Source: Paracoccaceae bacterium
Lineage (GTDB): Bacteria > Pseudomonadota > Alphaproteobacteria > Rhodobacterales > Rhodobacteraceae
Length of the DNA: 43,700 bases
Assembly: GCA_007694945.1 (NCBI GenBank)
Contig: REER01000062.1
Location: 1 to 43,700, forward strand
Direction: 5' to 3'
Under the pieces are notes generated by a model that was given only the letters and a program-made list of their open reading frames with translations, was not told the DNA's origin and did no database searches. This document shows positions 1 through 8,928 of this stretch, one piece after another; positions within the stretch are counted from its first letter, which is position 1; every line of letters begins with the position of its first letter. Both the position numbers and the translations under genes were made by a program.

Positions 1-1602
1 GTAGGTGTCGGGGTTCGCCCGCCATTTGAGCCATTCGGTGTCGAATGCGTGTTCGCCGGTGTCGGGCAATTTCCAATCTGGCCAGTGGCCGGGACGCGGC
101 ATGCCTTCAGGCAGCTTCACTGATCTATCGCCGAAAGCCGCGCCCAGCCACTCTCTGCTATAAGCCATTTGTGGTCTAGGTTCACCGATGATAGCATAAT
201 GTGCACCTAGTCGAGCATCTCTAAATCCAACACCAAAAGAATTGCTGGGATAGATTTCGGATTCATGTTTTCTGAAATAGAAATTTAGACCTATCAAATC
301 GCCTTGAAACAACGCTCCTTTTGCGTGGACGTTAATGAAAAATGACCGATTGATTTTTGTATTTGCGTAATTATCGTGAAAATAAAATGTAGCACCCTGG
401 ATGTTAGTGCAAACAAAGTCAGTAAACGATATATGGCAATAGGTGAAGTCAGCGTTGGCGCAGTTTGCATATGAAAAATCACAAATTTCAATCTTCGCTC
501 CTGAGAAATTTGCCTTCTCTGCACTTATTCCAGTCAGTTGGGCGTATCTGAAATTACAATCAGCAAAGTTTGCTTCTTTACAAAACGCACCTTGCATCAA
601 GCTTCTGAAAAAGCTGGTATTTGAAAAGTTCAATCCTTCCAAATCGGCTTTGCGCAGGCAACAGTTTGACAAATCGAGAAAAAACGGCTTTTCGCGCCCA
701 TCGCGATATGCTCTTTCGACGTCGATCTGTGGCTGACTGCGGCGACCAATAACTGACAGCGCGAGCTGCACATCAATCCTCGGTCTTTCTAACGCATCAA
801 GTAGTGTATATGGTCTCGATTTGAGTTTCTTGTCAATTCTATCGTCTGTTGGTTTGTGCGGGAACTCGAATTTAGGCGCATTATTCGCCGGCGCATTCTC
901 GCGGATATAGGCGCAGAGAATTTCCATCACCCGCACATGGTCGCGGCCGTTGTCATTGGCGGTCGAATCCTGAGCGATGCGTTCCAGCGACAGGATTGCG
1001 CCTATCCGAACCTCGATATTCGGGACAGTTTCATCAACTGTCTGCCAAGGCTTTGCCTCATGCCACGTTACATCATCGGGCAGGTCGGGCTTTTGGCCTT
1101 TGTTTATCCGGGTTTCGTAAAGGTTGTCGCCGCCAGAAGCTCTCTTGAATTCGATAAACCGAGCCTCGAATTTAACTGTCTTCTCCGCTCCCAACTGCTC
1201 GACCGCTTTATTGATGCGGTCGGTCATGTGGCCTTCCTGTTCCAGCCGGTTGGTCTTGTGGCGCAGCCAGGTGCCATAGATCACGAAAGGCGCACCCAGA
1301 AACGCCGCGATCAGCGCGCCGAGGCCGAAGGAAGTGTCCGCCAGCGCGGCACCCTTGATCCCATTGAAAACCTCCCACATCCCCCAGAGCGTTGCCGCCA
1401 GGAGCAGCACCCAGACCGGCAGCAGCACCCATGCCAGCGCCGTGAACCAGCTTTCCAGTGCGGGCGGTTTCTCGCGTTCGGCTCCGGTCAGCATAACCCA
1501 GACCAGCCCCACGGCAATGAACACCCCAAGCGCCACGAGGAGCACGGTCAGCCCCTGCCATGTCAGAAAGGGCAGGGTGAGGGTCACGGGGTCGTTGTTC
1601 AT
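1..1602 (-). CDS. Membrane-anchored pentapeptide-repeat protein (3' end outside window)
   Basis: The frame is open from ATG 1602 to the window edge (534 codons, no stop), so the C terminus is missing. Three hydrophobic segments (about residues 15-37, 55-76 and 93-113) make an N-terminal membrane anchor. A cytosolic stretch follows with the signature seen in many bacterial pentapeptide proteins: EGHMTDRINKAVEQLG (about 123-138), then RIGAILSLERIAQDS and a VMEILCAYIRE segment, here separated by an insert of about 60 residues. Residues about 315-445 form a degenerate A(D/N)LXX/A(N/D)FXX ladder (KADLEGLNF, KEANFADCNF, EKANFSGAKI, CANADFTY), expected to fold as a right-handed beta-helix. The molecular role is unknown; such proteins act as scaffolds or binding surfaces. 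The 5' part is GC-rich like the neighbours, but the repeat part (about 200-900) is markedly AT-rich. No strong Shine-Dalgarno (SD) sequence precedes the ATG. Confidence 0.85.
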   Translation of the reverse strand, partial: MNNDPVTLTLPFLTWQGLTVLLVALGVFIAVGLVWVMLTGAEREKPPALESWFTALAWVLLPVWVLLLAATLWGMWEVFNGIKGAALADTSFGLGALIAAFLGAPFVIYGTWLRHKTNRLEQEGHMTDRINKAVEQLGAEKTVKFEARFIEFKRASGGDNLYETRINKGQKPDLPDDVTWHEAKPWQTVDETVPNIEVRIGAILSLERIAQDSTANDNGRDHVRVMEILCAYIRENAPANNAPKFEFPHKPTDDRIDKKLKSRPYTLLDALERPRIDVQLALSVIGRRSQPQIDVERAYRDGREKPFFLDLSNCCLRKADLEGLNFSNTSFFRSLMQGAFCKEANFADCNFRYAQLTGISAEKANFSGAKIEICDFSYANCANADFTYCHISFTDFVCTNIQGATFYFHDNYANTKINRSFFINVHAKGALFQGDLIGLNFYFRKHESEIYPSNSFGVGFRDARLGAHYAIIGEPRPQMAYSREWLGAAFGDRSVKLPEGMPRPGHWPDWKLPDTGEHAFDTEWLKWRANPDTY

Positions 1603-1707
1603 GGGGCTCTTTCGCGGCTATATGCCCCGAGACTAGCGATTGAGGCGCGTGCGCTCAACTGCATGCGTCATGCACAGCAACTGGGCGCAGCCCTGTCCAA
1701 CCCGCAG

Positions 1708-3858
1708 TCAGCCGCCCGCCGCCTTCACCGCCAGCCGTCGGGCGTGCAGCACGGGCTCGGTGTAGCCCGAGGGCTGGTCACGGCCCTTGAACACCAGATC
1801 GCAGGCCGCAAGGAACGCCTCGCCGCTGAAACCCGGCGCCATGGGACGATAGGCCGGGTCGCCCGCGTTCTGGCGGTCCACCACTTCGGCCATGCGGCGC
1901 ATCGCGTCCATTGCCTCCGCCTCTGACACCACGCCATGATGCAGCCAATTGGCGATATGCTGGCTCGAGATGCGGCAGGTAGCGCGGTCCTCCATCAGGC
2001 CGACATCATTGATATCGGGCACCTTGGAACAGCCCACCCCCTGATCGACCCAGCGCACGACATAGCCCAGAATGCCTTGAGCATTGTTCTCGACCTCGCG
2101 GATGATCTGGTCGCGGCTCCATTTGCGGAAACTCGCCAGCGGGATTTCCAGGAGCGCCTCGACATGCGCGCGTCGGCCTCCGTTGGCGAGCTTTTCCTGT
2201 ACCGCGCGGACATTGACCTGATGGTAATGCAGCGCGTGCAGTGTGGCCGCCGTGGGCGAGGGGACCCAGGCGGTATTCGCACCCGCTTTCGGGTGTTCGA
2301 TCTTGCTCTCCAGCATCGCGGCCATCTGGTCGGGCATGGCCCACATGCCCTTGCCGATCTGCGCGCGCCCCATCAGCCCGCATTCGAGCCCGATATCAAC
2401 ATTGCGATCCTCATAGGCCTTGATCCAGCCCTTGCGCTTGATGAAATCCTTGCGTGAGAAGGGGCCGGCTTCCATGCTCGTGTGAATCTCATCGCCGGTG
2501 CGGTCGAGAAAGCCCGTGTTGATGAAAGCGACCCGGCTGCGGGCGGCGTGGATGCATTGCTGCAGGTTCACCGTGGTGCGGCGCTCTTCATCCATTACGC
2601 CCATCTTGATCGTGCCCTGCGACAGGCCGAACAGCGCCTCGACCTGCGCGAAAATCTCATCGGCGAAACCCACTTCCTCGGGGCCGTGCATCTTGGGTTT
2701 GACGATATAGACCGAGCCATGTTCCGAGTTGCGCGGGCCGTCCGTCTTGCGCAGATCATGCAGCGCGCAGGCGGTGGTGATGACCGCATCCATCAGCCCC
2801 TCGAAGACCTCATTGCCTTGCGCGTCAAGGATCGCGGGGTTCGTCATCAGGTGGCCCACATTGCGCACCCATAACAGTGCACGGCCCTTGAGAGTCCGGG
2901 TGCCGCCGTCAGGGGCGGTGATCTCGATATCGGGGTTGAGGCGGCGGGTCAGCGTCTTGCCGCCTTTCTCCAACTCCGCGCTCAGATCGCCCTTCATCAG
3001 CCCCAGCCAGTTGGTATAGGCCTGCACCTTATCCTCGGCATCGACGCAGGCGACCGAATCCTCGCAATCCATGATCGCCGAGAGGGCGGATTCAACCCGG
3101 ACATCGGCAAGGCAGGCCTGATCGCGCCCGCCGATAAAATGCGCGCGGTTGAAGACAAGCTCCACATGCAGGCCGTTATTGACCAGATAGACCGTATCGG
3201 GCGCGCGCGGATCGCCCCGGTAGCCTGCGAATTTCCCGGGTTCCTCCAGTGGTTTGCCATCGACCAGCAGGGCACCGCCCTTGACGTGATAGAGCCGCGC
3301 ATCGGCGTGGGAATGCCCCGTCAGCGGAAAGGCTGCGTCCAGAAACACCCGCACCCGCGCGATCACCCGCGCGCCGTGCCCCTGCTCATAGCCGCCCGAG
3401 GGTGGTGGTGTACCCATCGCATCGGTGCCGTAGAGCGCATCATAGAGGCTGCCCCAGCGCGCATTGGCGGCGTTCAGCGCATAGCGGGCATTGGTGACCG
3501 GCACGACAAGCTGCGGGCCTGCAACCTCGGCAATCTCGGGGTCCACGCCTGTCGTCTCGATCTGAAAGGGCGCAACCTCGGGCAGCAGATAGCCGATCTC
3601 TTCCAGAAAACCCTTGTAGCCGTCGCGGTCATGCACCTGATTGCGCCGCGCCAGATGCCAGGAGTCGATGTTGGCCTGCAATTCGGCGCGCTTTTCCAGA
3701 AGGGCGCGGTTCTTGGGGGTCAGGTCGGCAATCAGCGCGGCGAAGCCGTCCCAGAATTGCGGCGCATCCAAACCCGTTCCGGGCAGCACCCGATCTTCGA
3801 CAAAGCTGCAAAGTTGGCTTGAGACCTCGAGTCCGCTGCGCGCCACCATGTCCTGCAT
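1708..3858 (-). CDS. glcB: Malate synthase G
   Basis: Condenses glyoxylate with acetyl-CoA to give malate in the cytosol (glyoxylate/glycolate use and, in this order, also the ethylmalonyl-CoA route). The product is 716 aa, close to the roughly 720 aa of the G-type family. Visible signatures are [15 protein letters not shown] (from about 263), [11 protein letters not shown] (about 332-342, with the active-site Arg), [13 protein letters not shown] (about 420-432, with the Mg-binding Glu), [13 protein letters not shown] (about 447-459) and [14 protein letters not shown], whose Asp (about 624) matches the catalytic base. ATG 3858 is chosen because a purine-rich GGGAGGGAGAG SD sits just upstream; the frame extends further to 3990 without such support. 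It is a single gene, divergent from luxR, with no glycolate oxidase genes beside it. Confidence 0.96.
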   Translation of the reverse strand: MQDMVARSGLEVSSQLCSFVEDRVLPGTGLDAPQFWDGFAALIADLTPKNRALLEKRAELQANIDSWHLARRNQVHDRDGYKGFLEEIGYLLPEVAPFQIETTGVDPEIAEVAGPQLVVPVTNARYALNAANARWGSLYDALYGTDAMGTPPPSGGYEQGHGARVIARVRVFLDAAFPLTGHSHADARLYHVKGGALLVDGKPLEEPGKFAGYRGDPRAPDTVYLVNNGLHVELVFNRAHFIGGRDQACLADVRVESALSAIMDCEDSVACVDAEDKVQAYTNWLGLMKGDLSAELEKGGKTLTRRLNPDIEITAPDGGTRTLKGRALLWVRNVGHLMTNPAILDAQGNEVFEGLMDAVITTACALHDLRKTDGPRNSEHGSVYIVKPKMHGPEEVGFADEIFAQVEALFGLSQGTIKMGVMDEERRTTVNLQQCIHAARSRVAFINTGFLDRTGDEIHTSMEAGPFSRKDFIKRKGWIKAYEDRNVDIGLECGLMGRAQIGKGMWAMPDQMAAMLESKIEHPKAGANTAWVPSPTAATLHALHYHQVNVRAVQEKLANGGRRAHVEALLEIPLASFRKWSRDQIIREVENNAQGILGYVVRWVDQGVGCSKVPDINDVGLMEDRATCRISSQHIANWLHHGVVSEAEAMDAMRRMAEVVDRQNAGDPAYRPMAPGFSGEAFLAACDLVFKGRDQPSGYTEPVLHARRLAVKAAGG

Positions 3859-4175
3859 CTGCTCTCCCTCCCTCGAGTGTCGCATCATTTGCTGTGTACC
3901 GTTGCGCACAATATTGGTTCGCACACGAGCGACAAGAGCGAATGCCCGCTTGCGAATCGGAATGTCACCTTGTGGTTGAAAATCGCACAAATTGCCGTAA
4001 GGTAAACTTAACGCTCAGCCACGACACGGATTATGGCCAATGCGACTGTGTCAGCGAGAATTCTTTCCTTCATGCATGACGGAAACAACTGATCTTTGGG
4101 ACGACTATAACCATCGGAGGACCAGCAGCTGCTCAGACACACCACGTTGCCCGGCACCAAAACAGTAAGAGCGCC
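3859..4175. other. Divergent intergenic region glcB/luxR
   Basis: These 317 bases lie between the glcB start (minus) and the luxR start (plus) and should hold both promoters. I see the glcB SD at its left end, a GTTGCGCACAA element near 3904, and a 10-bp palindrome AGCAGCTGCT near 4126. No convincing gene, terminator or lux-box-type CTG-N10-CAG palindrome was found. The SD before luxR is weak (AAGAG). Confidence 0.5.
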
Positions 4176-4880
4176 ATGAAACCGCTTGATCTGGGCGAAG
4201 AACCAGACGACGGATCCGGACCCCTTGCGGATGTGCTGAACCGTATCTGCGCGCGGTTCGGGCTGGATTATGCTGCCTATGCCGGCGTCAATACGGTCGA
4301 TGACTCGATGCATGGCGTAGTCAACTATCCGGACGACTGGAAAGCCCACTATGTCGAGCACGGGTATCAACTGATCGACCCGACACTACTCGCAGCCTCG
4401 CGCAGTGTCGGCGTGGTGGACTGGAACCGCTTGCGAGATTTCGACAGCTTCCAGAAAGTGTTTCGCGATGCGGCAGAGTTCGGCATTCCGACGACAGGTC
4501 TGACGATTCCAGTGCGCGGTCCGTTTGGCGACAAGGGCATGTTCAGTGTCGTCAGCAGCCGTCCCGATGAGGAGTGGTACCGTTTGCGCAGCGAGATCCT
4601 CGTCGCGATACAAACCGAGGCCACTTTGCTTCATGACCGGGTGATGCGCGAGGGGCGGAGCATGAAGATCATGCTGCAGCCGACCCTCTCCGTGCGGGAA
4701 TGCGAGATCCTGCAATGGATCGCCGCTGGAAAGTCGCAATTCGATGTTGGTGTCATTCTCTCGATCTCGACCCGGACCGTCGAGGTGCACCTGCGCTCGG
4801 CGCGCGAGAAACTCGGCGCGCTCACCACACCCCAGGCCGTGGCGCGCGCCATCGGCATGCGTCTGATCTATCCGATCTGA
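4176..4880 (+). CDS. LuxR-family quorum-sensing transcriptional regulator
   Basis: The product is 234 aa, the usual size for acyl-homoserine-lactone (AHL) receptors. The N-terminal autoinducer-binding domain (about 15-160) keeps the conserved pocket residues W55, Y59, D68, P69 and W83. The C-terminal GerE/LuxR helix-turn-helix (about 168-228) contains LSVRECEILQWIAAGKS and ISTRTVEVHLRSAREKLG, including the conserved Glu and Gly positions. It is expected to bind the AHL made by the synthase encoded 130 bp downstream on the same strand, and then to regulate target promoters, probably including that of luxI. Which acyl chain it senses cannot be read from the sequence. It is a complete receptor rather than a ligand-blind orphan, since all pocket residues are present. 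Confidence 0.93.
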   Translation: MKPLDLGEEPDDGSGPLADVLNRICARFGLDYAAYAGVNTVDDSMHGVVNYPDDWKAHYVEHGYQLIDPTLLAASRSVGVVDWNRLRDFDSFQKVFRDAAEFGIPTTGLTIPVRGPFGDKGMFSVVSSRPDEEWYRLRSEILVAIQTEATLLHDRVMREGRSMKIMLQPTLSVRECEILQWIAAGKSQFDVGVILSISTRTVEVHLRSAREKLGALTTPQAVARAIGMRLIYPI

Positions 4881-4887
4881 CCCTGGC

Positions 4888-4906
4888 TTCAGGCGAGAGA
4901 CCTGAA
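4888..4906. repeat. 19-bp inverted repeat between luxR and luxI
   Basis: TTCAGG-N7-CCTGAA, with perfect 6-bp arms, starts 8 nt after the luxR stop. A T5 run follows at about 4915. It could be a weak intrinsic terminator for luxR or an operator upstream of luxI. Its half-sites are arranged CAG...CTG, the reverse of a classical lux box. Confidence 0.5.
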
Positions 4907-5010
4907 AACGCGGCTTTTTCCCTTATTACGGGTTTTCCACAATAGGCGGTCTTGCTGCCTTGCGGCATGTTCTGCACTCAGGGGTGAAATGCTGAATGAA
5001 GGGAACTCCA

Positions 5011-5832
5011 ATGATACTAATAATAGATGCACTGAACCGGCACCATCACCAATCTGTCCTCGATGAGATGTTCCAGTTACGCGCGCGCGTGTTCGGCGAG
5101 CGGTTGGGATGGGACGTCCGGATCGAGAATGGGCGCGAAATCGATGAATTCGACGCGCTTGATCCAGCCTATGTCATCGGGCTTGATGATGACTGCAATG
5201 TGGTCTCCTGCGTGCGCGCCCTGCAGACCACCGGACCACATATGCTGGCAGATGTGTTTGCAGATATCCTGCAGGGGGAGCCGCCCCTGCGCTCGGCGAC
5301 GCTGTGGGAGTCGACGCGTTTCTGTGTCGATACCGAACGGCTGATCCTGTCCGGTCGTGGGCCTGGGTCCGTGTCGCGGGCAACGTGCGAGCTGATGGTC
5401 GGGTCGCTGGAATATGCCCGCAACAACGGGATCGAGGATATCGTCACCGTGATCGACCCGGTGATGAACCGCGTGCTGAAACGTTCGGATAACGCGCCCT
5501 ATGATTATGTCGGGGAAACGGTGCAGATGGGCAAGACCAAGGCCATGGCGGCATTGCTGGACTGCTCCGAAGAGCGCATCGCCCGCGTACGTGCCTTTGC
5601 CGGGATAGAGGGGTCGGTCTTTGTCGACGAAGCCGCCCTTGTGAAAGCCCGACTGCGCAAGGCTGCGCGTGCCGAAGGCCTGACGGAATACTTCATCGAT
5701 CAGCTCGATATGGCATCAAGCCCCGAGGAACTGGCGGCGGCACTTGCGCTTATCGATGCGGTGCTTGGGCCACAGAAAGGCGTTGCGACTGAGTCGCTCC
5801 TGCCCGTGCATATGCCAGATAGCGCAGGGTGA
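5011..5832 (+). CDS. Acyl-homoserine-lactone synthase (LuxI family)
   Basis: Makes an AHL signal from S-adenosylmethionine and an acyl carrier protein or CoA thioester. The start at ATG 5011 is preferred over ATG 4996 because an AAGGGAA SD lies just upstream, and because it puts the invariant LuxI residues at their canonical numbers: R24, F28, W34, E43, D45, D48, R69, E100 and R103 (motifs RARVFGERLGWD, EIDEFD, SCVRALQTTG, WESTRFCVD). At 273 aa it is longer than the usual 190-230 aa. The extra residues are at the C terminus (from about 210), are rich in Ala/Glu/Leu, and resemble nothing I recognise. It is co-oriented with the luxR gene. Confidence 0.95.
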   Translation: MILIIDALNRHHHQSVLDEMFQLRARVFGERLGWDVRIENGREIDEFDALDPAYVIGLDDDCNVVSCVRALQTTGPHMLADVFADILQGEPPLRSATLWESTRFCVDTERLILSGRGPGSVSRATCELMVGSLEYARNNGIEDIVTVIDPVMNRVLKRSDNAPYDYVGETVQMGKTKAMAALLDCSEERIARVRAFAGIEGSVFVDEAALVKARLRKAARAEGLTEYFIDQLDMASSPEELAAALALIDAVLGPQKGVATESLLPVHMPDSAG

Positions 5833-5859
5833 CATGAGTCAGAAAGCAATTCGCTCTGA

Positions 5860-6543
5860 TCACGCAGGAACAATCTGACCTGAATCCAGCCGCACGATCC
5901 GGTCCATGCGCCGGGCCAGCTCAATGTTGTGCGTGGCAATCAGGGCTGACAGCCCGGTTTCGCGCACGAGGCTCATGAGCGTGGCGAAGACCTGATCCGA
6001 GGTATCGGGGTCGAGGTTGCCTGTCGGCTCGTCGGCCAGCAGCAGGCTGGGGTTGTTGGCAAGCGCTCGGCAGAAGGCTACACGCTGCTGCTCGCCCCCT
6101 GACAGGGCCGCGGGGCGATGCGATGCCCGCGCCGCGATACCGACCCGGTCCAGTAGCTCGAGCGCGCGCGTTTCGGCCGTGTGCGCTGCTACGGCATTGG
6201 CCAGTTGCGGCAGCACGATGTTTTCCACCGCCGAGAATTCGGGCAGCAGGTGGTGAAACTGGTAGATGAACCCCACCTGACCGCGCCGCGTCGCAGTGCG
6301 TTTGCGGTCCCCCAGCCGCGTCATGTCGGCCCCGTCGATCAGCACCGCGCCGGAATCGGGCGTATCCAGCAGGCCCGCAATATGCAACAGTGTTGATTTG
6401 CCCGCACCCGATGGTGCGACCAGCGCGACGACTTCGCCGCGGTCGAGCGTCAGTGAGGCGCCGCGCAGGACCTGCACTTCGTTGGCTTTGCCCTGATTGT
6501 AGGTCTTGGTGATCGCGTCGAGCGCAAGCGACTGCTCATTCAT
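5860..6543 (-). CDS. lolD: LolD, ATPase of the lipoprotein-releasing ABC transporter
   Basis: The product is 227 aa, a stand-alone nucleotide-binding domain. It shows Walker [10 protein letters not shown] (43-51; the first Gly is Ala, a variant I believe is common in alphaproteobacterial LolD), a Q-loop region [15 protein letters not shown] (about 94-108) typical of LolD, signature LSGGEQQR (147-154), Walker [13 protein letters not shown] (167-178) and an H-loop ATHN. It powers release of outer-membrane lipoproteins from the inner membrane to LolA. Its ATG overlaps the end of the permease gene by 8 bp, so the two are translationally linked. It ends tail to tail with luxI. Confidence 0.95.
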   Translation of the reverse strand: MNEQSLALDAITKTYNQGKANEVQVLRGASLTLDRGEVVALVAPSGAGKSTLLHIAGLLDTPDSGAVLIDGADMTRLGDRKRTATRRGQVGFIYQFHHLLPEFSAVENIVLPQLANAVAAHTAETRALELLDRVGIAARASHRPAALSGGEQQRVAFCRALANNPSLLLADEPTGNLDPDTSDQVFATLMSLVRETGLSALIATHNIELARRMDRIVRLDSGQIVPA

Positions 6544-7822
6544 AGCGCAAGGCCTCGACCGGGTTCATGCGGGCTGCGCGTCGCGCCGGGAAGATCGTCA
6601 CCACAAAGGACAGCGACAGCGAGAGCGCCACCGACTTGACCACATCCTCAAGCCGCAATTCTGCTGGCAGGTTGTAGATACCCCGGATCGACGGGTCCCA
6701 GACACCACCGCCCGAGACGTAATTCACGAGGCTGAAGATTGGGTCGATATAGATCGCGAAGAGGCAACCGAGGATCACCCCGGCAATCGTGCCCAGTACG
6801 CCGACGCTTGCCCCGCAGATGAAGAACACGCGCAGCACCGATCCCTCGCTGAGCCCCATCGTGCGCAGGATGCCGATATCGCGGCCCTTGTTCTTGACCA
6901 GCATGATCAGGCCAGAGATGATGTTCATTGCGGCAATCAGCACGAGGATCGAGAGGATCACGAACATCACGTTATCCTCGACATCGAGCGCGCGCAGAAA
7001 CGCCCCCGCGCTGTCGCGCCATGTCCAGAGCATTGCGCGTTCACCGCCTGCACGCAGCAGGTCCGTGCGCATACCGTCGATCTGGTCGGGGTTTGCGACC
7101 ATGACCTCCATCTCATCCGCGACGCCATCGCGGTTGAAGAAGAGTTGCGCCTCGTCAAACGGCATGTAGACGCGCGTTCGGTCTATGTCGTAACGCCCCG
7201 CCGTAAAGATATAGACCACCTCATAGGCCGAGATGCGCGGAGAGGTGCCAAAGGCGGTCTGTGCCCCATCGGGCGAGATGATGCGGATCGAGTCACCCAG
7301 GCTGACATTCAATTCGCGCGCCACGCCAGAGCCTATGGCGATGCCTTCGGTGAAGCGGTCGATATCGCCAAGCGCATGCTCGGGATCGGCCACGCGCGGG
7401 ATGGTGAGCAGATTATCCTGACTGATCCCGAACACCTCGACCCCGGAATTGCGTCCGTGCGCTGAGGCCATAACCTGTCCGCGCACCAGCGGCGCGACCC
7501 GCGTCACACCGCGCACAGCCGCAAGCCGCTCGGCCATCTCCTCGTAATTCTCGATCACGCGACTGGTGCGCCCGGCCTCATCGACATGGACCGACGAATA
7601 GACGGTTACATGGGCATTCGCGCCGAGAATTGTGTCCACAAATTCGGCCCGAAAGCCCGAGCGCACCGAGAGCGTGGCGATCAGCGCAAAGACTGCCAGC
7701 ATGATGCCGACAAAGGAAATCACCGTCATCACGCTCACGCCGCCTTCGGCGCGGCGGGCGCGCAGATAGCGCCAGGCGATCATCCATTCGAATGCCGCGA
7801 AAGGGGGCGTGTGGCCGGTCAT
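6536..7822 (-). CDS. lolC: LolC/LolE-type lipoprotein-releasing permease
   Basis: The product is 428 aa with the MacB/FtsX-like layout: one N-terminal transmembrane helix (about 28-50), a large periplasmic domain (about 55-275) and three C-terminal helices (about 280-415), ending in NPVEALRYE as is usual for this family. The N terminus [14 protein letters not shown] is typical of LolC/E. It works with the overlapping lolD product. Only one permease gene is present, so it may serve as a homodimer (LolF-like) or pair with a distant copy; I cannot tell LolC from LolE here. Confidence 0.93.
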   Translation of the reverse strand: MTGHTPPFAAFEWMIAWRYLRARRAEGGVSVMTVISFVGIMLAVFALIATLSVRSGFRAEFVDTILGANAHVTVYSSVHVDEAGRTSRVIENYEEMAERLAAVRGVTRVAPLVRGQVMASAHGRNSGVEVFGISQDNLLTIPRVADPEHALGDIDRFTEGIAIGSGVARELNVSLGDSIRIISPDGAQTAFGTSPRISAYEVVYIFTAGRYDIDRTRVYMPFDEAQLFFNRDGVADEMEVMVANPDQIDGMRTDLLRAGGERAMLWTWRDSAGAFLRALDVEDNVMFVILSILVLIAAMNIISGLIMLVKNKGRDIGILRTMGLSEGSVLRVFFICGASVGVLGTIAGVILGCLFAIYIDPIFSLVNYVSGGGVWDPSIRGIYNLPAELRLEDVVKSVALSLSLSFVVTIFPARRAARMNPVEALRYE

Positions 7823-7924
7823 CTGCAGGTCCTGCTCGAAGTTTCAGGCAAACTCATAGGATCAGCCTGCAAGGTCAAGCGCAAAGCGCATGAGGGCTGT
7901 GCAACTGAACGCGAGCCCACTGCC

Positions 7925-8917
7925 TTAATGAGGCGCGATACAGGTACTCCCGCCGACTGGCAGCGCGACGACATCAAGACCACTCTCCGCCGCCGCCTTG
8001 AAGCGGGTCAAGACTTCGGCGGGGCTGTCGGGTGTCGTGCGGAATGTGCCGTAATGATGCGGCACGGCGCGCCTTGCGCCAATGTCACTGGCAAGGCGCA
8101 CCGCCTGTTCGGGTGTCATGTGCTGGTCATTGACCAGAGCCGCAGGCCTTGACGTGCCAATCGAAAGAAGGGCCAGGTCAAACGGACCCAGCCTTTCGCC
8201 GATCTCGGCAAAGACGGGGCCATAGGCGGTATCGCCACTGAAGAACACGCGCCGACCATCCCCCGAGAACGCCATTCCAAGCGCCGGAGACCTGCGCCAT
8301 GCGAAAGGGGCGCGTCGTCCGAAATGAATCGCAGGTGTGGCCGTGACCTCGAGCGCACCGAGTTTGTGACTCTGCCACGCGCGCAGTTCGATCACTTCGG
8401 CAAAGCCCCGGACCGGGGGGGAAAGCTTGTTCCCCTCAGGCAGGATCAGGGCGGCCTCGGGGAACCGTTCGGCCAATGCGCGCAGGGTCGGACGGTCCAG
8501 ATGATCATTGTCATTATGGCTGATGATCACGGCATCCAGCTTTGCAAGCCCAGACAGATCAGGCGCCGCGGCGATCCGCCCACCCAGTCCGGCCGTGGTC
8601 AGCGCGCCTTCCGTCAGGATCGGATCGACAATCACGCTTTGCCCGGCAAGCTGGATCACGAACCCCGAGTGTCCGAGCCAGGTGACGGTTCCCTGAGTGT
8701 TCAGGGCCTCGGTCGGCGCAATCGTCTCGGGTGCGCCCTCGGCACACCACAGGCGCATCACCGTGCCCATCGCGAGCGCGCCAAGTCCGACCATCTGCAA
8801 AGGCGGCGGAGCAAGGGCAGGGGCCTCGGGGTCACGCGGCAGATCGGGTCTCGCGCAGCTCACGATCGCAAGGGCGCAAGCCAGCAAGAGCCCTGCAGTC
8901 AGATTGCGCCGACCCAT
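7925..8917 (-). CDS. Metallo-beta-lactamase-fold hydrolase, predicted lipoprotein
   Basis: The product is 330 aa from ATG 8917. GTG 8932 is an alternative that overlaps the upstream stop as GTGA. The N terminus is a lipoprotein signal peptide ending LAIVSC (Cys21), so the protein is probably periplasmic and membrane-tethered. The fold resembles the NAPE-PLD/RomA/UlaG branch: TWLGHSGFVIQL, VDPILTEG, HNDNDHLD (134-141), FFSGDTAYG and a C-terminal PHHYGTF. In the family the first motif is HxHxDH; here the second His is Asp. The substrate is unknown; relatives cleave phosphodiester or lactone bonds. It lies immediately after the hydroxyacid dehydrogenase gene and is probably co-transcribed with it. 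Confidence 0.85.
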   Translation of the reverse strand: MGRRNLTAGLLLACALAIVSCARPDLPRDPEAPALAPPPLQMVGLGALAMGTVMRLWCAEGAPETIAPTEALNTQGTVTWLGHSGFVIQLAGQSVIVDPILTEGALTTAGLGGRIAAAPDLSGLAKLDAVIISHNDNDHLDRPTLRALAERFPEAALILPEGNKLSPPVRGFAEVIELRAWQSHKLGALEVTATPAIHFGRRAPFAWRRSPALGMAFSGDGRRVFFSGDTAYGPVFAEIGERLGPFDLALLSIGTSRPAALVNDQHMTPEQAVRLASDIGARRAVPHHYGTFRTTPDSPAEVLTRFKAAAESGLDVVALPVGGSTCIAPH

Positions 8918-8928
8918 CGCGGCGCCTG

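Noticed and set aside
856-1926. Long plus-strand open frame opposite the pentapeptide gene and glcB end
   Set aside because: It runs antisense to two recognisable genes, crosses their boundary and has a composition without family resemblance.
3888-3920. TTTGCTG and GTTGCGCACAA upstream of glcB as an acyl-CoA regulator site
   Set aside because: Only partial matches to TTTGCAAA and no paired arrangement.
6506-7465. 319-codon plus-strand open frame opposite lolD/lolC
   Set aside because: Antisense shadow of the lolC permease; His/Asp/Arg-rich product typical of reverse-frame translation in high-GC DNA.
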